Shown: positions 44,321-55,957 of the stretch, in pieces
Layout of the letters: each line of letters opens with the position of its first letter
How positions within the stretch are numbered: position 1 is the first letter of the stretch
From: Chrysopilus asiliformis
Taxonomy: Eukaryota > Arthropoda > Insecta > Diptera > Rhagionidae
Direction of reading: 5' to 3'
Assembly: GCA_964034945.1 (NCBI GenBank)
Contig: OZ035960.1
Location: forward strand, 111,049,324-111,113,323
DNA: 64,000 nucleotides
Position numbers and translations under genes: made by a program
Notes under the pieces: model-generated
Told to the model about the DNA's origin: nothing
Databases searched by the model: none
The model's input: the letters and a program-made list of their open reading frames with translations, nothing else

Positions 44321-47300
44321 AAAGAAATTCTTTTTTGTTCAGTTTAGGTTTTATTGACAATAAAATGTTTTATGTTTAATGTATTTATCTACTTCATCTT
44401 TATGTATTTTCTTAACAGGATTCTTCTTTATGCTTTTACAAGAATTACTTAAATTTTGACATGTCTGCAAGTTTACCGATCCCAAAGACCAAGCAAGGAC
44501 ACATATTTTTACATTTAAATCGCACATATCTTGTCGTCTGGCTGATGTCATATACTCTTATGTTTGTTTATGCGTAGAACGAAGGACACCGCCCATATAT
44601 TTACGCACAGTTTTCTTTGAATTTGATTATATGACTGTACACACATATAGGATTTTCTGTCATTTTACACAGTTCAATGACTTTCTCAGTTCAAAGTTAC
44701 AGGGGCGTGAAATTAATTTCAACTAAAAAAAAAAACAAATAGAGAAAATGGTTGGAAAAATGAATTCAAAAACAAAAAAATATGTCCATTTTGTTTTGAT
44801 TTATTCCGCGACATTAGTTTTTCAGGCGACTCTTATAAAGAGAAAAGAAAATACTTTATTATACTCCGTAGAAGAAAGTAAAAATTATATGGGTTTGAAA
44901 AACCTTGAAAAGTTTTTACGTGGTGACTGTTCTGAAAGCCACTCGTAGAATTCTTCTAATGAGTCGGTTTATGAACAGTATTTTGCTTTAAAAGCAAAAT
45001 TTTCTTTCTGAAGGTAATAAAAAAGACACAAATGTCCACGCACATGACGAAAAACATAAAGCCATCCAAATCCGGACAATGTAGATGTGGCTTTAATATT
45101 TAAAGTCTCCATTTTTATTTATTCATTTTGTGTTTAAATACAGAAGCTCTCAAACAAATACCACTCAAATATCACCACTGTGAAAAGAATGGAAATTCCA
45201 ATTAAATAAAACTATAAAAGTCTAAAATAACATATAATTTGGTTACGACATTTTTATTGGACACACGTCGCTCTTCCAGCGAAATCTCTAAATCACTGCC
45301 AAAAAAATATTTCAGCTGCAAATTTGAATGGATGTCTATTATCTAAAAATAAACATTTTAATTGAAAATCGTTCAATAAGCTTAAAATCGAGATAAAATC
45401 GTCGTTTTTTTAAACTTACTTTGAAGAAAGTAATTGTATTGAAGTATTTAAAATAGAATGAGACGTTTAACGTTTAATTTGAGAATTGTTAAATATCCTT
45501 TTTTCCTTCGTTTAAAAAAAATACAATGAATTTGATTGGCATTACTGTATTTTCAGTACAAAATAAATTTTCTCATGGGGCAACACCATTATAACGGTTC
45601 TTACCTGATTTTTAAAGATTGAGGTTAGGGTTTTTTTTTTAAAAATTTGTTTCAGACATAATTCCGATTAAATTTCATAATTTACCAAATTTTTTTAGTT
45701 AAAACAACTTTGAAATCGATAATTTAATTGAATTTTTCGACAAATTTTTCCATATAGCGTGGAGCATTAAAATATTTTGCATTTCTCCTTAAAACTTGAA
45801 TGTAAATATAATAATTTTACCAAAAGTTCTTATTAATTTTACAAAAATGTTTTTTCTTTTTAATAAAATGAATTATTACGTTAATAAAATTTAATTACAA
45901 CCTCAAAAGTATATCAGAAATTTCGTTTTTGTTCAACGCTCACATCAAAATTGAGTTAACTGCCGAAATTTGTTTGAAAAAGATGGTCGTAAAATTGTTT
46001 CTACGCTTTCTTCCAACTTCACACTGAATTCCTATCCCATTTGCTACAATAACTGTTGAAAAGTGAGGTTAGGAAATGGAAATGCCTTAAACTTATCCCT
46101 CTTTCGATTAAAATCTTGAAGATGTAATCGAGATGAGAGAGGAGTGAGTGGATGGGTGGGTAACCAAGACGATGAAGTTAGTGAGTAATACGAGGATGAA
46201 ATACTGAAAGGGAAAATATTTTATAGGTTAGGTATACACATTTGACCCAAATGGTTGGATGGTTTGTTGAAATTCAGAACCTTTTTCTTGTTTGGTGCTA
46301 ATTAAATTGTTTTTTTTTATGGGATAGGAATTACTCCTACTCTTCCAGATGTGTATTTTTATGTGTTTTGGGATTTACTTTTAAAATTTGAGTTAGGCAT
46401 CATATCGAATTAAGTGGGAAACACATCATGGCAGTATTCATAAGGCATTAAAGTATAGAGAAGACATTTTTATTTTTATTTTAGCGTTCGTTTTTATTGC
46501 CAACTGGGGAAAATAGAAAAAGTCTGGAGAAAAAATGGAAAATAATTTCAATCATCAGATATTTGGCTCATTATTTTGCTTAATTTTAGGGAAAAAACTT
46601 TTGATTGTTAAAACTTTTTTCATGAATTAAAAACACCGGCTATTTTACAGGAGGATGTTTTTATTCGTGGTTTGAAGTCACTGAAAGTTTTTTGTTAGAA
46701 TAAACCGAATTAAATAGAGTCGGTTTTTAAGATCCATTGGAAACAGATGAAGGACACTGTTGCATCCATGCCAAACTATAGGCGTGGCTGCGGAGAACAA
46801 CACACTTAAAAATTTGAATTTCAAAAGAATTAATCCAGTTTCGAGATTTTGTACCAAAAGGAATTATTTAGTGGATAAATTAAAGTTTGTAACAATAATT
46901 TTAAACGAATATCCTTAAAGAATATAACTTTAAGTAAAACAAGTAATTTTTTCAAACTGTTTTGTGAAAAATATTCATCACAAACTTTTGACATTTATTT
47001 AGCCTCTGGGATTATTACATCAAAAACAAAAGCAGATTTTTAAATCGAAAGGATTAAAAGCAAATTTCTTGAAAGGAATTTGGAGAAAAAATGCGTCAGA
47101 AATAAATACAAGTAAAACGATGTAATTTAATAACCAAAATCTACTATTACAATTTTCATTTAAACGTATCTTCTTTTCATTTCCACTTGCTGAGAATTTC
47201 GAGAAGGAAAACAAATTTTCTCTGTTCTGAAAAATTATTTTTTTTAACAAAAAACCGACAGGTAATTTTTTTTTGGAAAATTCGTTTAATTTGAGAGATT

Positions 47301-49059
47301 TTTGTTTGATAAAATTGGATTTTTCAACATATTTTCGTAATATTTATTCCTAAATTTAATGAAAAATCGGTTGAGGTAGAAGAATCTAGTTAAAAAAAAA
47401 TTAAAATCGAATTAAAAAAAATTAGTCTAGAAAAAGCAATGAATTTGTAAAATTACTTCGATAAAGTTAATCGTTTTACCGAATTTTCTACCGGTGAAAT
47501 TGATACAGTCCTAATTGCCTACAGAGGGAAAATGATTTACCCCTGGGGGCAATTCTTTACTAACCTAAAAAAAATCATTCGAAAATACCCGGAACGAAGT
47601 CAAATATTTTTTTTAAGGACCTTCTCATCTCACTCATGCCACCTATTACCAAATTGTGTCCATCCATTAAATTTTACAACATTTTTCCCCAATTTTGTAA
47701 CGAAACCTTGAAGAGTCATGAAGATTTTATAGGGTTTCCCCCCAACAACTGTTAGAACAGAGGGAAAAAATTCATCGTACGGATATGGACCACAAAAGTT
47801 TGATCGAATTTTTGTTATCTAAATATTTAGCAATGTGTGGGTGCCTATAGTTCAGCGTCTTTTGCGAAAAATTACAATTTCCCCCATTCTACGCAGGTAG
47901 CATCAAATTCGAATTTCAAACATCGGCATGTTTACATAACACACATTTAAAAGCTGTACTATTTTTGGTAATGGACAAGGGAAGCGACCTTCAAGCAGAA
48001 GAGGTAATGGTAAACACGTCAAATATTCTAAGGAAACCAGATGGTCAGCACAATGGACCAAACTTCGCCTTTTCGGAAAATATGGAGGGTGAATTTTTAT
48101 CAAAAATACCCCAGCACGTTTAAATTGCAAATCATCATAACCTAAATTTAGGCTGCTGAAAGGAACATGGAATTTTCAGTTTCGGCCCGGAAATTTTTCC
48201 CTCGTATTGGTTTTATAGACCACTCTACCCCATCAACGAAATATAACGGTGCTCTCCTGTGAAACTCTTTTACAGGAAATTGCACATACACAGGACATCC
48301 ATCAAGTCAAGGGGTTAAAGGTTAAAGGAGTTTAAAGTGATTTCTCGTATAAATACTTAAGATATTTACGATACTGGGAATAAGATAAATGTGAAAACAT
48401 ACTGGAATACACGTACAAAGAAACCATAAAACGGATATGAAGGTATTTTTGTGTTTTCCTTTTTATTTCCGAGGAAAATAGAAGGAAAATTCATAACTTT
48501 GTAAGAAACTTGGGGGTGAGAGAGAATATTTCTTTTCGTATTTCAATGATAATAAAAAAATAAAATAGAATAAACCAATGGAAATATTTATGAAAAGGGT
48601 GTGTGCAAAGTAATGATAATAAAGTCTTGTTTTTATGGATTTGGTGCTACGTCGAGTGCAAATCATTATCTCAATAATCGAATAATTTTATTTATACGGT
48701 AGTAAAATTAAAATTGGTTGAAGGAAGCGAATTTTATTATTTGTTTTGAAAATATGGAAAGTGTTTTAAAGTATAGCGTGCACTCGTTGTGGCAATGAAG
48801 CCAGTGTTTGATGGGTTCTATAAGTGAAAAATAGTGAAACAAAAGTTTTTCAAAAAACAGGGTGGTGCGAAAACCACCACCAGTTGGTTTTCTTGGATTA
48901 TAAGATTTAAAATAAATTGAAAAACAGTACCAGACTGTCCATGAAACACGTTACGATCAATTTTGTCTTTTCAACCCCCTCCTCACACCTCCCCCCACCT
49001 CCCCCCGCTACTCATTTCGCTTTTTCACGATGTTTGGTATGGCATTTCAAATCGTCGTT
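44321..49059. other. Long AT-rich non-coding stretch
   Basis: No gene supported. Frames such as 44748-44948 (plus) and 47903-48130 (minus) lack domains and splice context. The phrase actttattatactccgtaga at 44852 recurs at 6100. Confidence 0.45.
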
Positions 49060-49133
49060 AAGCCCAATTCAGACTAACGATTGTGATTGAGCTTCCTCGA
49101 CCAATGAGATCAAAGCATTCAACAATTTGAGGT
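49060..49133. repeat. Truncated AAGCCCAATTCAGACTAACG MITE
   Basis: It has the left end and part of the core (gcttcctcgaccaatgagat) of the family at 25632 and 57825. The inverted right end is missing. Confidence 0.7.
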
Positions 49134-50474
49134 TAACTGCAAACATTTCATAAACACTGTTACTAATTTTACTTTACTTCATCCCAATATCACACTGGTC
49201 AAATATGAATTTCATAATTTTCAAACCCACCACTTTACGAGTAAATAAAGTGTGGAACTTGTGTAAACATTGACTTTATAAAGGTTACCATATTGAGATA
49301 TTTCTATTACTTAAAGATTGCCACATATTACTGAATGTGCTGTGGTATCATCAATTTATTTAATCCCACTTTCATTTTATCTCTATTAACATTCTATCCA
49401 TGGATCCTATGACATTTTAGAACGTTGACATTGTTATATACGCAAAGTACACAATCTTACTCGACTCTCCCCATCTAATAGTATTCAACTTGGCAAACAA
49501 CTTTTGATGGTTTTTCAACTCTTTTCTAAATAGTTTTTTTTTCTTCTTCTATATAATGCCAGAAATTACGGTTTTCTTATGGCATCAAGGGTCCTACGTT
49601 GGATTAGTGTTAAGAATAACAAAGGATGTGAAAATTGTGTGCATTTGTAGTCAAAATGGTTTTCTTAAAGAATATCCATTAAATTTTGTATGCAGAGTAT
49701 GTAATTTGATGTTTGTATGAGTTTATACTTTTTGTATTTTCTTAAGTATATGTGATCGAGTTAATTAATTGAAGCGACAAACTTCTTGGCTCCTTAAGCA
49801 ACGTATTCTTCTTCTTCTTATCGTTCTTGCCATCGACAACTCACTTGCCACTTGATTGCTACCATCACCACTTTTTCGCTAGAGGGTCGACGTTGAACCG
49901 AACTAATTGAATTTGTTCAAAATTGTGTCCTCGACAGGGTATTGAATTTTGGCGGGACAGTAAGACGAAGATGAGATGAGAGGCACTTTATTATGTGGAC
50001 AATAAAAAAAAGTATATCTTAAATTTAATTGTGTGTAACACAAACGAATTGTTAAGATTTTTAATAAATAGATTTTGTTGCAAGGACAATAATCCTAAAT
50101 TTTGCTAACAAAGCACAAAAATTGCCCCCGTTTTGATGATAAAATTAAGGGAAACAGGCTAATTAACGGAGATTCAAGGTATAGAAATAAGAGGATTTTG
50201 TTATTATAAAGGACTAGATTTTTCCCAGGGATATTGTTTTGTTCAAACTTGGGACAAAATTTACCCCGAACGGACCGAATAAATTAAATAAGGGAATAAA
50301 ATACATTTTATACGACATTAGTTGTGTTCTTGACCGCGGCTCTTCCATAAAATTTCCAGGTCAAAGAAAACTGTAAGTTCACTGGTGATACTTTCACTTG
50401 AGAGGGTAAGTTTTATATGCTCAACACTAGAGGCGCATAAGCGAAAGGTTAATTTGTTTTCTCGCCAAAATTAA
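49134..50474. other. Non-coding, no gene seen
   Basis: AT-rich sequence, no recognised repeat or exon. Confidence 0.4.
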
Positions 50475-51202
50475 TCTATATATATAAAAATGGATGTATG
50501 TATGTATGTGGCTTATAGACTTCTAAGCCGCTGAACCGATTTTGACCAAATTTTCAGGAAAACTTTAGATTAGCACAGAGGGTGTTTCTGTGAAGTTTGG
50601 TGCACCTACCCCTTAAGCTTCCCCCCTCTCCCATACAATCCAAAAAGTTATTTGCAAATTTCTCGAAAACGGTTCACTTTATTGCAAAACTCCAAGAACA
50701 AACAGTGTTTAGAATCCAATTCTACATAAATACTCAATACATGAAAATTCAATTGGAACACCTTTTGAAATTCTTATTGCAAAATTTCACTCTAATAAAA
50801 AATGTTGTATGTTTGTTTCTTTATGACTTTACCTCCTACAACGTTATTATATTGGGTAACCTGCTACTCCCAAAACTCATTAAAAAAAGGAATGCAAATA
50901 TACCAAAAATTGTTTGTTGGGTCACAAAGAAAAATGTCTCTAAAAAAATTTCCCTTTTTTGGGTTAATTATCTGCATTTGAGTCGAGGCCGAAGGCCGAG
51001 TAAAGAGGAAGGCGAGAGCTGAAATATATTTAAATAATTTTACGTAACCTCTCCATACATCAAATTCCAACAATTCAAGCGCGAGGGGCGAGGCCGAAGG
51101 CCGAGTAGTTGTGGAGGCCGTAGGCCGACGGGGGCAGGGAGGCCGAAGGCCGACCTGCGGAAGGGGGATGAACCGCGAAGCGGTTCGGGGCCCAGCCCCT
51201 AG
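50475..51202 (+). mobile_element. Helitron, second family, complete ends
   Basis: It starts TCTATATATATAAAAATGGA after A, with a short GTAT repeat and the phrase gctgaaccgattttgacc. It ends with a perfect hairpin (GAACCGCGAAGCGGTTC, 51170-51186) and CTAG before T. Upstream of the terminal hairpin are four further short palindromes GGCCGAAGGCC/GGCCGTAGGCC at 50987, 51092, 51116 and 51141. A 141-codon frame inside (50597-51022) shows no helicase motif, so the copy is non-autonomous. Confidence 0.82.
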
Positions 51203-51733
51203 TATCTTATAATACTGAAATGTTATCTGGAATGATGTCGTTTCACTATAGAAACTTGTAAAATTGCATTAAGCAAAGAAAAGTTTGATTTCTTGTCTTT
51301 TATTCTGAAGTGTGAAAAGGCAAGTGTTGCCAGATTAATATTTATTAATCTTTTTTTTGCATCGTTTTCAACTTTGCAGCAATCGAGTGGAAAAAACCTT
51401 GAGACGTCGAAAACACAACGATTATTAAATTTTCTACTAAATTTTATCACACTACTAGAATTTGGACCAGGCTTCGCCCGGCTAAAACATGAGTAGAACA
51501 AAACTTAAAAAAACCAAAATTCAGTTAGTTATAAATTACTTAGATAGCCTGGAGTAGAGCTTTTTTTAAGTTTCTTTTCTTCGGAAAATGGTTTTCGAAA
51601 ATTAACAAAAAGACAATAATTTCCGGCATTCGGATTCAACTTTACCCACTCCCCTTACTCCCTCCACCCCTCGGTCGACTTTTAAATAGGGATATGTTAG
51701 AGATGGACCCCGAGAAACATCTGGGTCGAATCG

Positions 51734-52815
51734 CATGAATCAAATACAACAGATTGCGCAAAGACGAGTTTCATTTTGGTAAACTTCTGCGCATGTCGTC
51801 ACAAGAGCGTACTGAAATGTCATTGATATGAGATTTGTTCTGTTTTCGCCTGAAAACTGGAATTTATTCTGTTTGCTGCAATATAAATATTATTTATTTT
51901 TATAAATAGTAAAAAAATAGTCAAACAACAACAATGCCTGTGAATTTTTACTACACTTTGTGAAAATAAATGAAACATAGCTAAAATTTCTAGGTTAGAA
52001 TTTTTTTATTTTTCCTTTTTCTTGTAGTTAAATGTTCACAGAGTTCTTTATTCAATTTACGTATACGAAAATACATCCTCGATGTGAAAAAAAGTTTTTT
52101 TTACTTTAATATCACAATTATCTAAAGATTCAGACAGTGTTTCAGACATGATGAACCCATGAATAAGCATTGATTGCTTTGTCATGCAAAGGCTCCTCGT
52201 TTTGTTGTAATAAATCAGCAACTAATAGTTTTGACTGCTTTTCAGCCATCCTGGTTGCCTGACTTGAAGTTGCAACAGTTTCGGAAATGCTAAATAAAGT
52301 TGGAATAGCATTTACCTTCAATTTTCGATGATGTACAAACCCTGTAAAATATAAACATTACTTAGAGTTTTGCTATTTACTCATATCTTACCTATTTCAT
52401 ACTGCATATTATTTTCGAAGCAATCAGGTACAAAATGTAGGCTACAAATTCTCGCAGTTTTTATATTAAATGTATCCTTCCTTTAACAGAAGTTTGTTTA
52501 TTTCCTCAATAAAAGTTTGTCCTTGGGAAATGTATGGAAACTCGTCTTTTCACTGCCTTTCTTTTCGTTGTTGCACACGGCACAAACACCCATTTCAATG
52601 TCTTAAATATTAAACACTTAGTTCTTGAGGTTAGTTTTGATATTACAGCACTTTTAATTACTTTTCAAACACTTAAAACTGAGATAAAACCACAAATTCT
52701 AAATTTTCCATAGACTTATTAAAGATCTACGCGCAGCTGACGTCACAATCTCTTGAGAGCAAAAATCCAACATGGCGGACCTGCGCAATGCGCAATCTGT
52801 TGTATTTGATTCATG
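51734..52815. mobile_element. P-superfamily-like transposon, internally reduced
   Basis: A 1082-bp insertion is bounded by perfect 27-nt terminal inverted repeats beginning CATGAATCAAATACAACAGA and ending GCGCA. The 10-bp direct repeat GGTCGAATCG is present on both sides (51724-51733 and 52816-52825), and removing the insert restores the Helitron. P elements likewise begin CATGA and encode a THAP domain, and this element carries THAP exons on its minus strand. The canonical P target duplication is 8 bp, so 10 bp is odd. The transposase catalytic region is absent. Confidence 0.75.
52142..52593 (-). pseudogene. THAP zinc-finger gene inside the P-like element, broken
   Basis: Two exons, 52392-52593 and 52142-52341, join across a 50-nt GT-AG intron to 134 codons including the stop. 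The translation shows the THAP C2CH finger: C4-x2-C7, then SFHTFPKD, ARICSLHF, FENN, and NAIPTLF, the counterpart of the diagnostic AVPTxF box. A Gln-rich tail follows. Codons 32 and 37 are TAA in frame, in the segment that normally has the conserved Trp, so no full THAP domain can be made. THAP domains form the DNA-binding end of P transposases. No catalytic part follows. Phase and splice sites remain intact, which suggests recent decay. Confidence 0.75.
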
Positions 52816-52987
52816 GGTCGAATCGGTTCGGTAGCTTTCCCGCGAAAGAGTAACCAAGGGGCTTTTACTCGCTAAAATTTTTCTTCGAAACTTCAAAAGT
52901 TTACAAATACCATTAATTACGCTTAGACGGAACCGAAGTTTTTTTTTGATAAAAACTTATCAGAAAATTCCACTCAAACAAAAGTAA

Positions 52988-53080
52988 CAAACTATTTCCC
53001 TTTAGGTGGCGGGTATTTAACGTAGATATACCCACCTAATATTTACGTTAAATACCCGCCACCGAAAGGAAAATAGTTTG
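52988..53080. repeat. Hairpin with 37-nt arms
   Basis: Arms ctttaggtggcgggtattta and taaatacccgccaccgaaag pair almost perfectly around a 19-nt loop that itself holds cccacctaa. It is probably a MITE. Confidence 0.75.
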
Positions 53081-53623
53081 AATTAGCAAATGACAAACAT
53101 TTAAACGCTTTTTATTCGATACCCACTTCAATTCATTGAACCGAATTATGAAAATTGGCAAAAATGGATAGTCAACATTACCTTAAATTTACATCGTTGA
53201 TAGGTTTTAATTAGATTGGTTAACCACTTGTGGCTTTTTGAAATTGGATATCGATTTTCCTAACGAATCGAGTTCCGTCATACTATTAGAATTCGTTTAC
53301 TAACTCGATATTTGCTCTCCATTTGAATTCAATTATTATTTTGTTTACCAATGGAGGTGATATATGGGACAAATTGATAATTGATTGTGGCCAAATAGTA
53401 AAATGAGAACTGAACAAAAAAAAAATACACACACATGACAATAATTTGATGTGGTTACCAATTGAGTTTCTTATATGCAGTGAATCAAGTTTTTAGAAAA
53501 AATATTAGAAATTCGATATGGAATTCGAAAAATGAATAGAAAAAATGTCGAAAAGATTTTAAAAGCTTTTGGCAATTTCAAATTTTTTTTGGCAACCGAT
53601 TTTTTTGTTATGCAAATTAAAAG

Positions 53624-54299
53624 GCAAAGCATATTTGGAAAAAAAATTAAAAGATCTGGTAACAAAATTTCATGTCTCAATTAAGGGCGAAACACAATAC
53701 AAGTGTCAACAGCGCGTTGCTGAGTTGTTTTTTTTTAAAACCAATGAAGCGCAATTAAAGCTGAAAGCAGATGCGTCGCCGTCGACGCCGCTGACTTTGG
53801 CTGAATTTGGACGGTAAATTGTTAGTTACAAAGCCCACAACGATAGCTGTCAAAATTTCTTCGTATATTGTTTATTTATTAAATCGTTGGATGGGATCGG
53901 GAGAAGGGGAGGGAGAGGAGAGGGAGAGGAGAGGGAGAGGAGAGGGAGAGGGGGGGAGGAGGAGGAAGGGGAGGGCGATCCCACGGGTGTGTGGGTGATA
54001 TTAATTCCCACATAGAATTCGCGAAAAGACTCGGTGGCTTCCCAAAAGGCTCAAATTTTATGTACACCCCTATTCTCATCTGAACGACTCCATAAAATTG
54101 TCTTTGTAAAATTTTTCAATGGAAAATTTCTTATGAATCAATGCTTGTATTATTTTATTGCAGCATATTTATAGAAAGTAAATTTGAACTGACCCAAACC
54201 GGTCATTTACCGGATTTGGTCACGTCAAACAAGCCACAATTTGTCAAACACGAGAATCTCAAAGAGGGTGAGAAAAAGGGAAATTATACAAATACCAAT
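53624..54299 (+). CDS. Two-exon orphan gene piece, product unknown
   Basis: Exon 53624-53813 joins 54164-54299 (donor GTAAAT, acceptor attgcag, last donor GTAAGG). The joined frame runs through YLEKKLKDLVTKFHVSIKGE, QYKCQQRVAELF, then a Ser/Pro-rich hinge, LTLAEFGRIFIESKFELTQT and GHLPDLV. The second exon may instead end at 54267, using GTGAGA. The Lys/Glu-rich helix, the GC-rich codons (gcgtcgccgtcgacgccg) and the in-frame splice support real coding origin. I do not recognise the family. No start, stop or further exon was found within several kb either way. Confidence 0.45.
53899..53975 (+). repeat. 77-nt pure purine tract
   Basis: A run of GGAGA-type repeats with no pyrimidine lies in the intron between the two orphan exons. 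It is the longest such tract in the window. Confidence 0.85.
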
Positions 54300-54304
54300 G
54301 TAAG

Positions 54305-55466
54305 GAAATATCATTGTTAATATTTTCTCTCGAAACATATGTCATTGAGGCGAATCATCATCAAAATTACTCGAATATATAAGAAACGAACTCTCCATCA
54401 ACGATTATTATTAAGAACAAATCCATCTTGAGTTCAATATGAATCGATTTTCGATATTTCTTATTTTTTTTCTGATATTTCCATTCAATTATGATACATT
54501 TCTGCCACAAACACACGCCTTTCGAACACCATCAATGTTTTTGTATATTAAATGCCAATTGAACATTGATATATTCTTCCATGCAGTAAATTGATATTAA
54601 TGGCAATTTAATAAGACCTTCTTGATGATAAATTGATTTCGAGGAGAGTGTAGAAAATTCTCCAATCGAGTTCATTGTAAAGTATGATATTCAAGTACCT
54701 AATATTGAATGAAAACCACTTCTATTTTAAAACAAAATAATAGCAGGAAAAATTCGAACTTCAACGAGATTCTCGTTACGTTAACGACAAATTGAAACGT
54801 TATGTAATGGTGATCTTCAACACAAGAAAATGCTTTAATGGCAACAGAGCTAATATTTGTTTTCCCTGTTTTATTTGAAAATTTACTACCATAACATTGA
54901 AATATATACCATTGATGGAAATTTATTCCAGGATTGTCACGAGGGTAGTAACGTTAAGGATTTATTTTAATTGAATAAATTGGGGTGTCCCGTTACAAGA
55001 AATAAATAAATAAACGAAGAACTCAAATGTCTTTCATTCCGAATGTTTCTCGTTTTCACTTTTTCATATCGGATAAATTTAAAATTTTCTCAACAATACC
55101 AAAGACATAAAGGAAACAAAGAAAGGCAATAAACTGGGAGAATTTTCCACACGTCAAACAATAAACTTCACGAGTTCGAAATGGGATGTGAGGCATATCG
55201 AAAAGAGAATTACAATGTCCTTGGGAGACATTTTAAATTGATTTACAATTCTAATAAAATTCAAGCAAAAGTTTTATATTTGTTGAAATTTTTTGAAAGC
55301 TTTCAGTTTGCCTTCGAAGTAGTATAAGCTGAAAAGAGCTGATTTTGTAGTGATTTATTATATTTAATTTCATTTAATTAAAAAAAAGTTGGCGAATGTT
55401 TTAAAACAGTTTTTTTCGGACAAAAGAATTTCCGTAATTTTAATATGACAACACCAAATAATCAAT
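54305..55466. other. Non-coding, no gene seen
   Basis: AT-rich; no exon continuing the preceding orphan piece was recognised. Confidence 0.4.
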
Positions 55467-55954
55467 AAGGGTATTCACAGTCCTCTTTTAATTTTCGGTA
55501 TTCGGTGTTTTCGGTAATATTAAAAGACTGAAAATATTCTGCTGTGAACATCCCACAGCACAGATTTGAGAACAGCGCTTTTATTGGATACGTGACCAAA
55601 TCATGAACTGCGAATTTGATTGTCACATACCTTTAAATCCATGTTTGATGTATTCTTTTTAATTTCTATTGTGGCAAGGGCTATCAAAATTGAAAAAATT
55701 TGCAGTCCGATGAAATTAACAAAAAACCAGCGAGAAAATTTGACAACTAAAAACATTACTAGCGCCACTCGCGGTTGATTCTTGATACCGAATAACCAGG
55801 CCGGAAAACACGACTCAAGGCATGTCTACAATTACCGAATCCGGTAATTCATTTTTACATGAACCAAATTACTGTCTCGGTAAAAATCTGTAAATTAGTG
55901 AATTACCGAGCGGTAAAATTACTCGCAATTCAAAAGAGGACTGTGAATACCCTT
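55467..55954. repeat. MITE with AAT target duplication
   Basis: Ends AAGGGTATTCACAGTCCTCT and its exact inverse flank 488 bp. AAT is present on both sides. The interior has cggtaatt motifs at both ends (55500 and 55850-55920). A 3-bp duplication fits PIF/Harbinger, not proven. Confidence 0.7.
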
Positions 55955-55957
55955 AAT

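Larger units (their letters stand above)
51455..52870 (-). mobile_element. Helitron-like 3' part, interrupted by a P-like insertion
   Basis: On the minus strand the 3' end reads gccgggcgaagcctggtcc, then aaattCTAG before T at 51455, the same terminus as the 4931 copy. Unit sequence (ctccccttactccctccacc) lies at 51640-51733 and resumes at 52816 (ggttcggtagctttcccgcg). The 5' start of the family is not seen. The right boundary near 52870 is approximate. Confidence 0.75.

Noticed and set aside
50597..51022. 141-codon frame as Helitron protein
   Set aside because: No Rep or helicase motifs, and Lys/Asn/Ile-rich composition as expected of AT-rich non-coding DNA.
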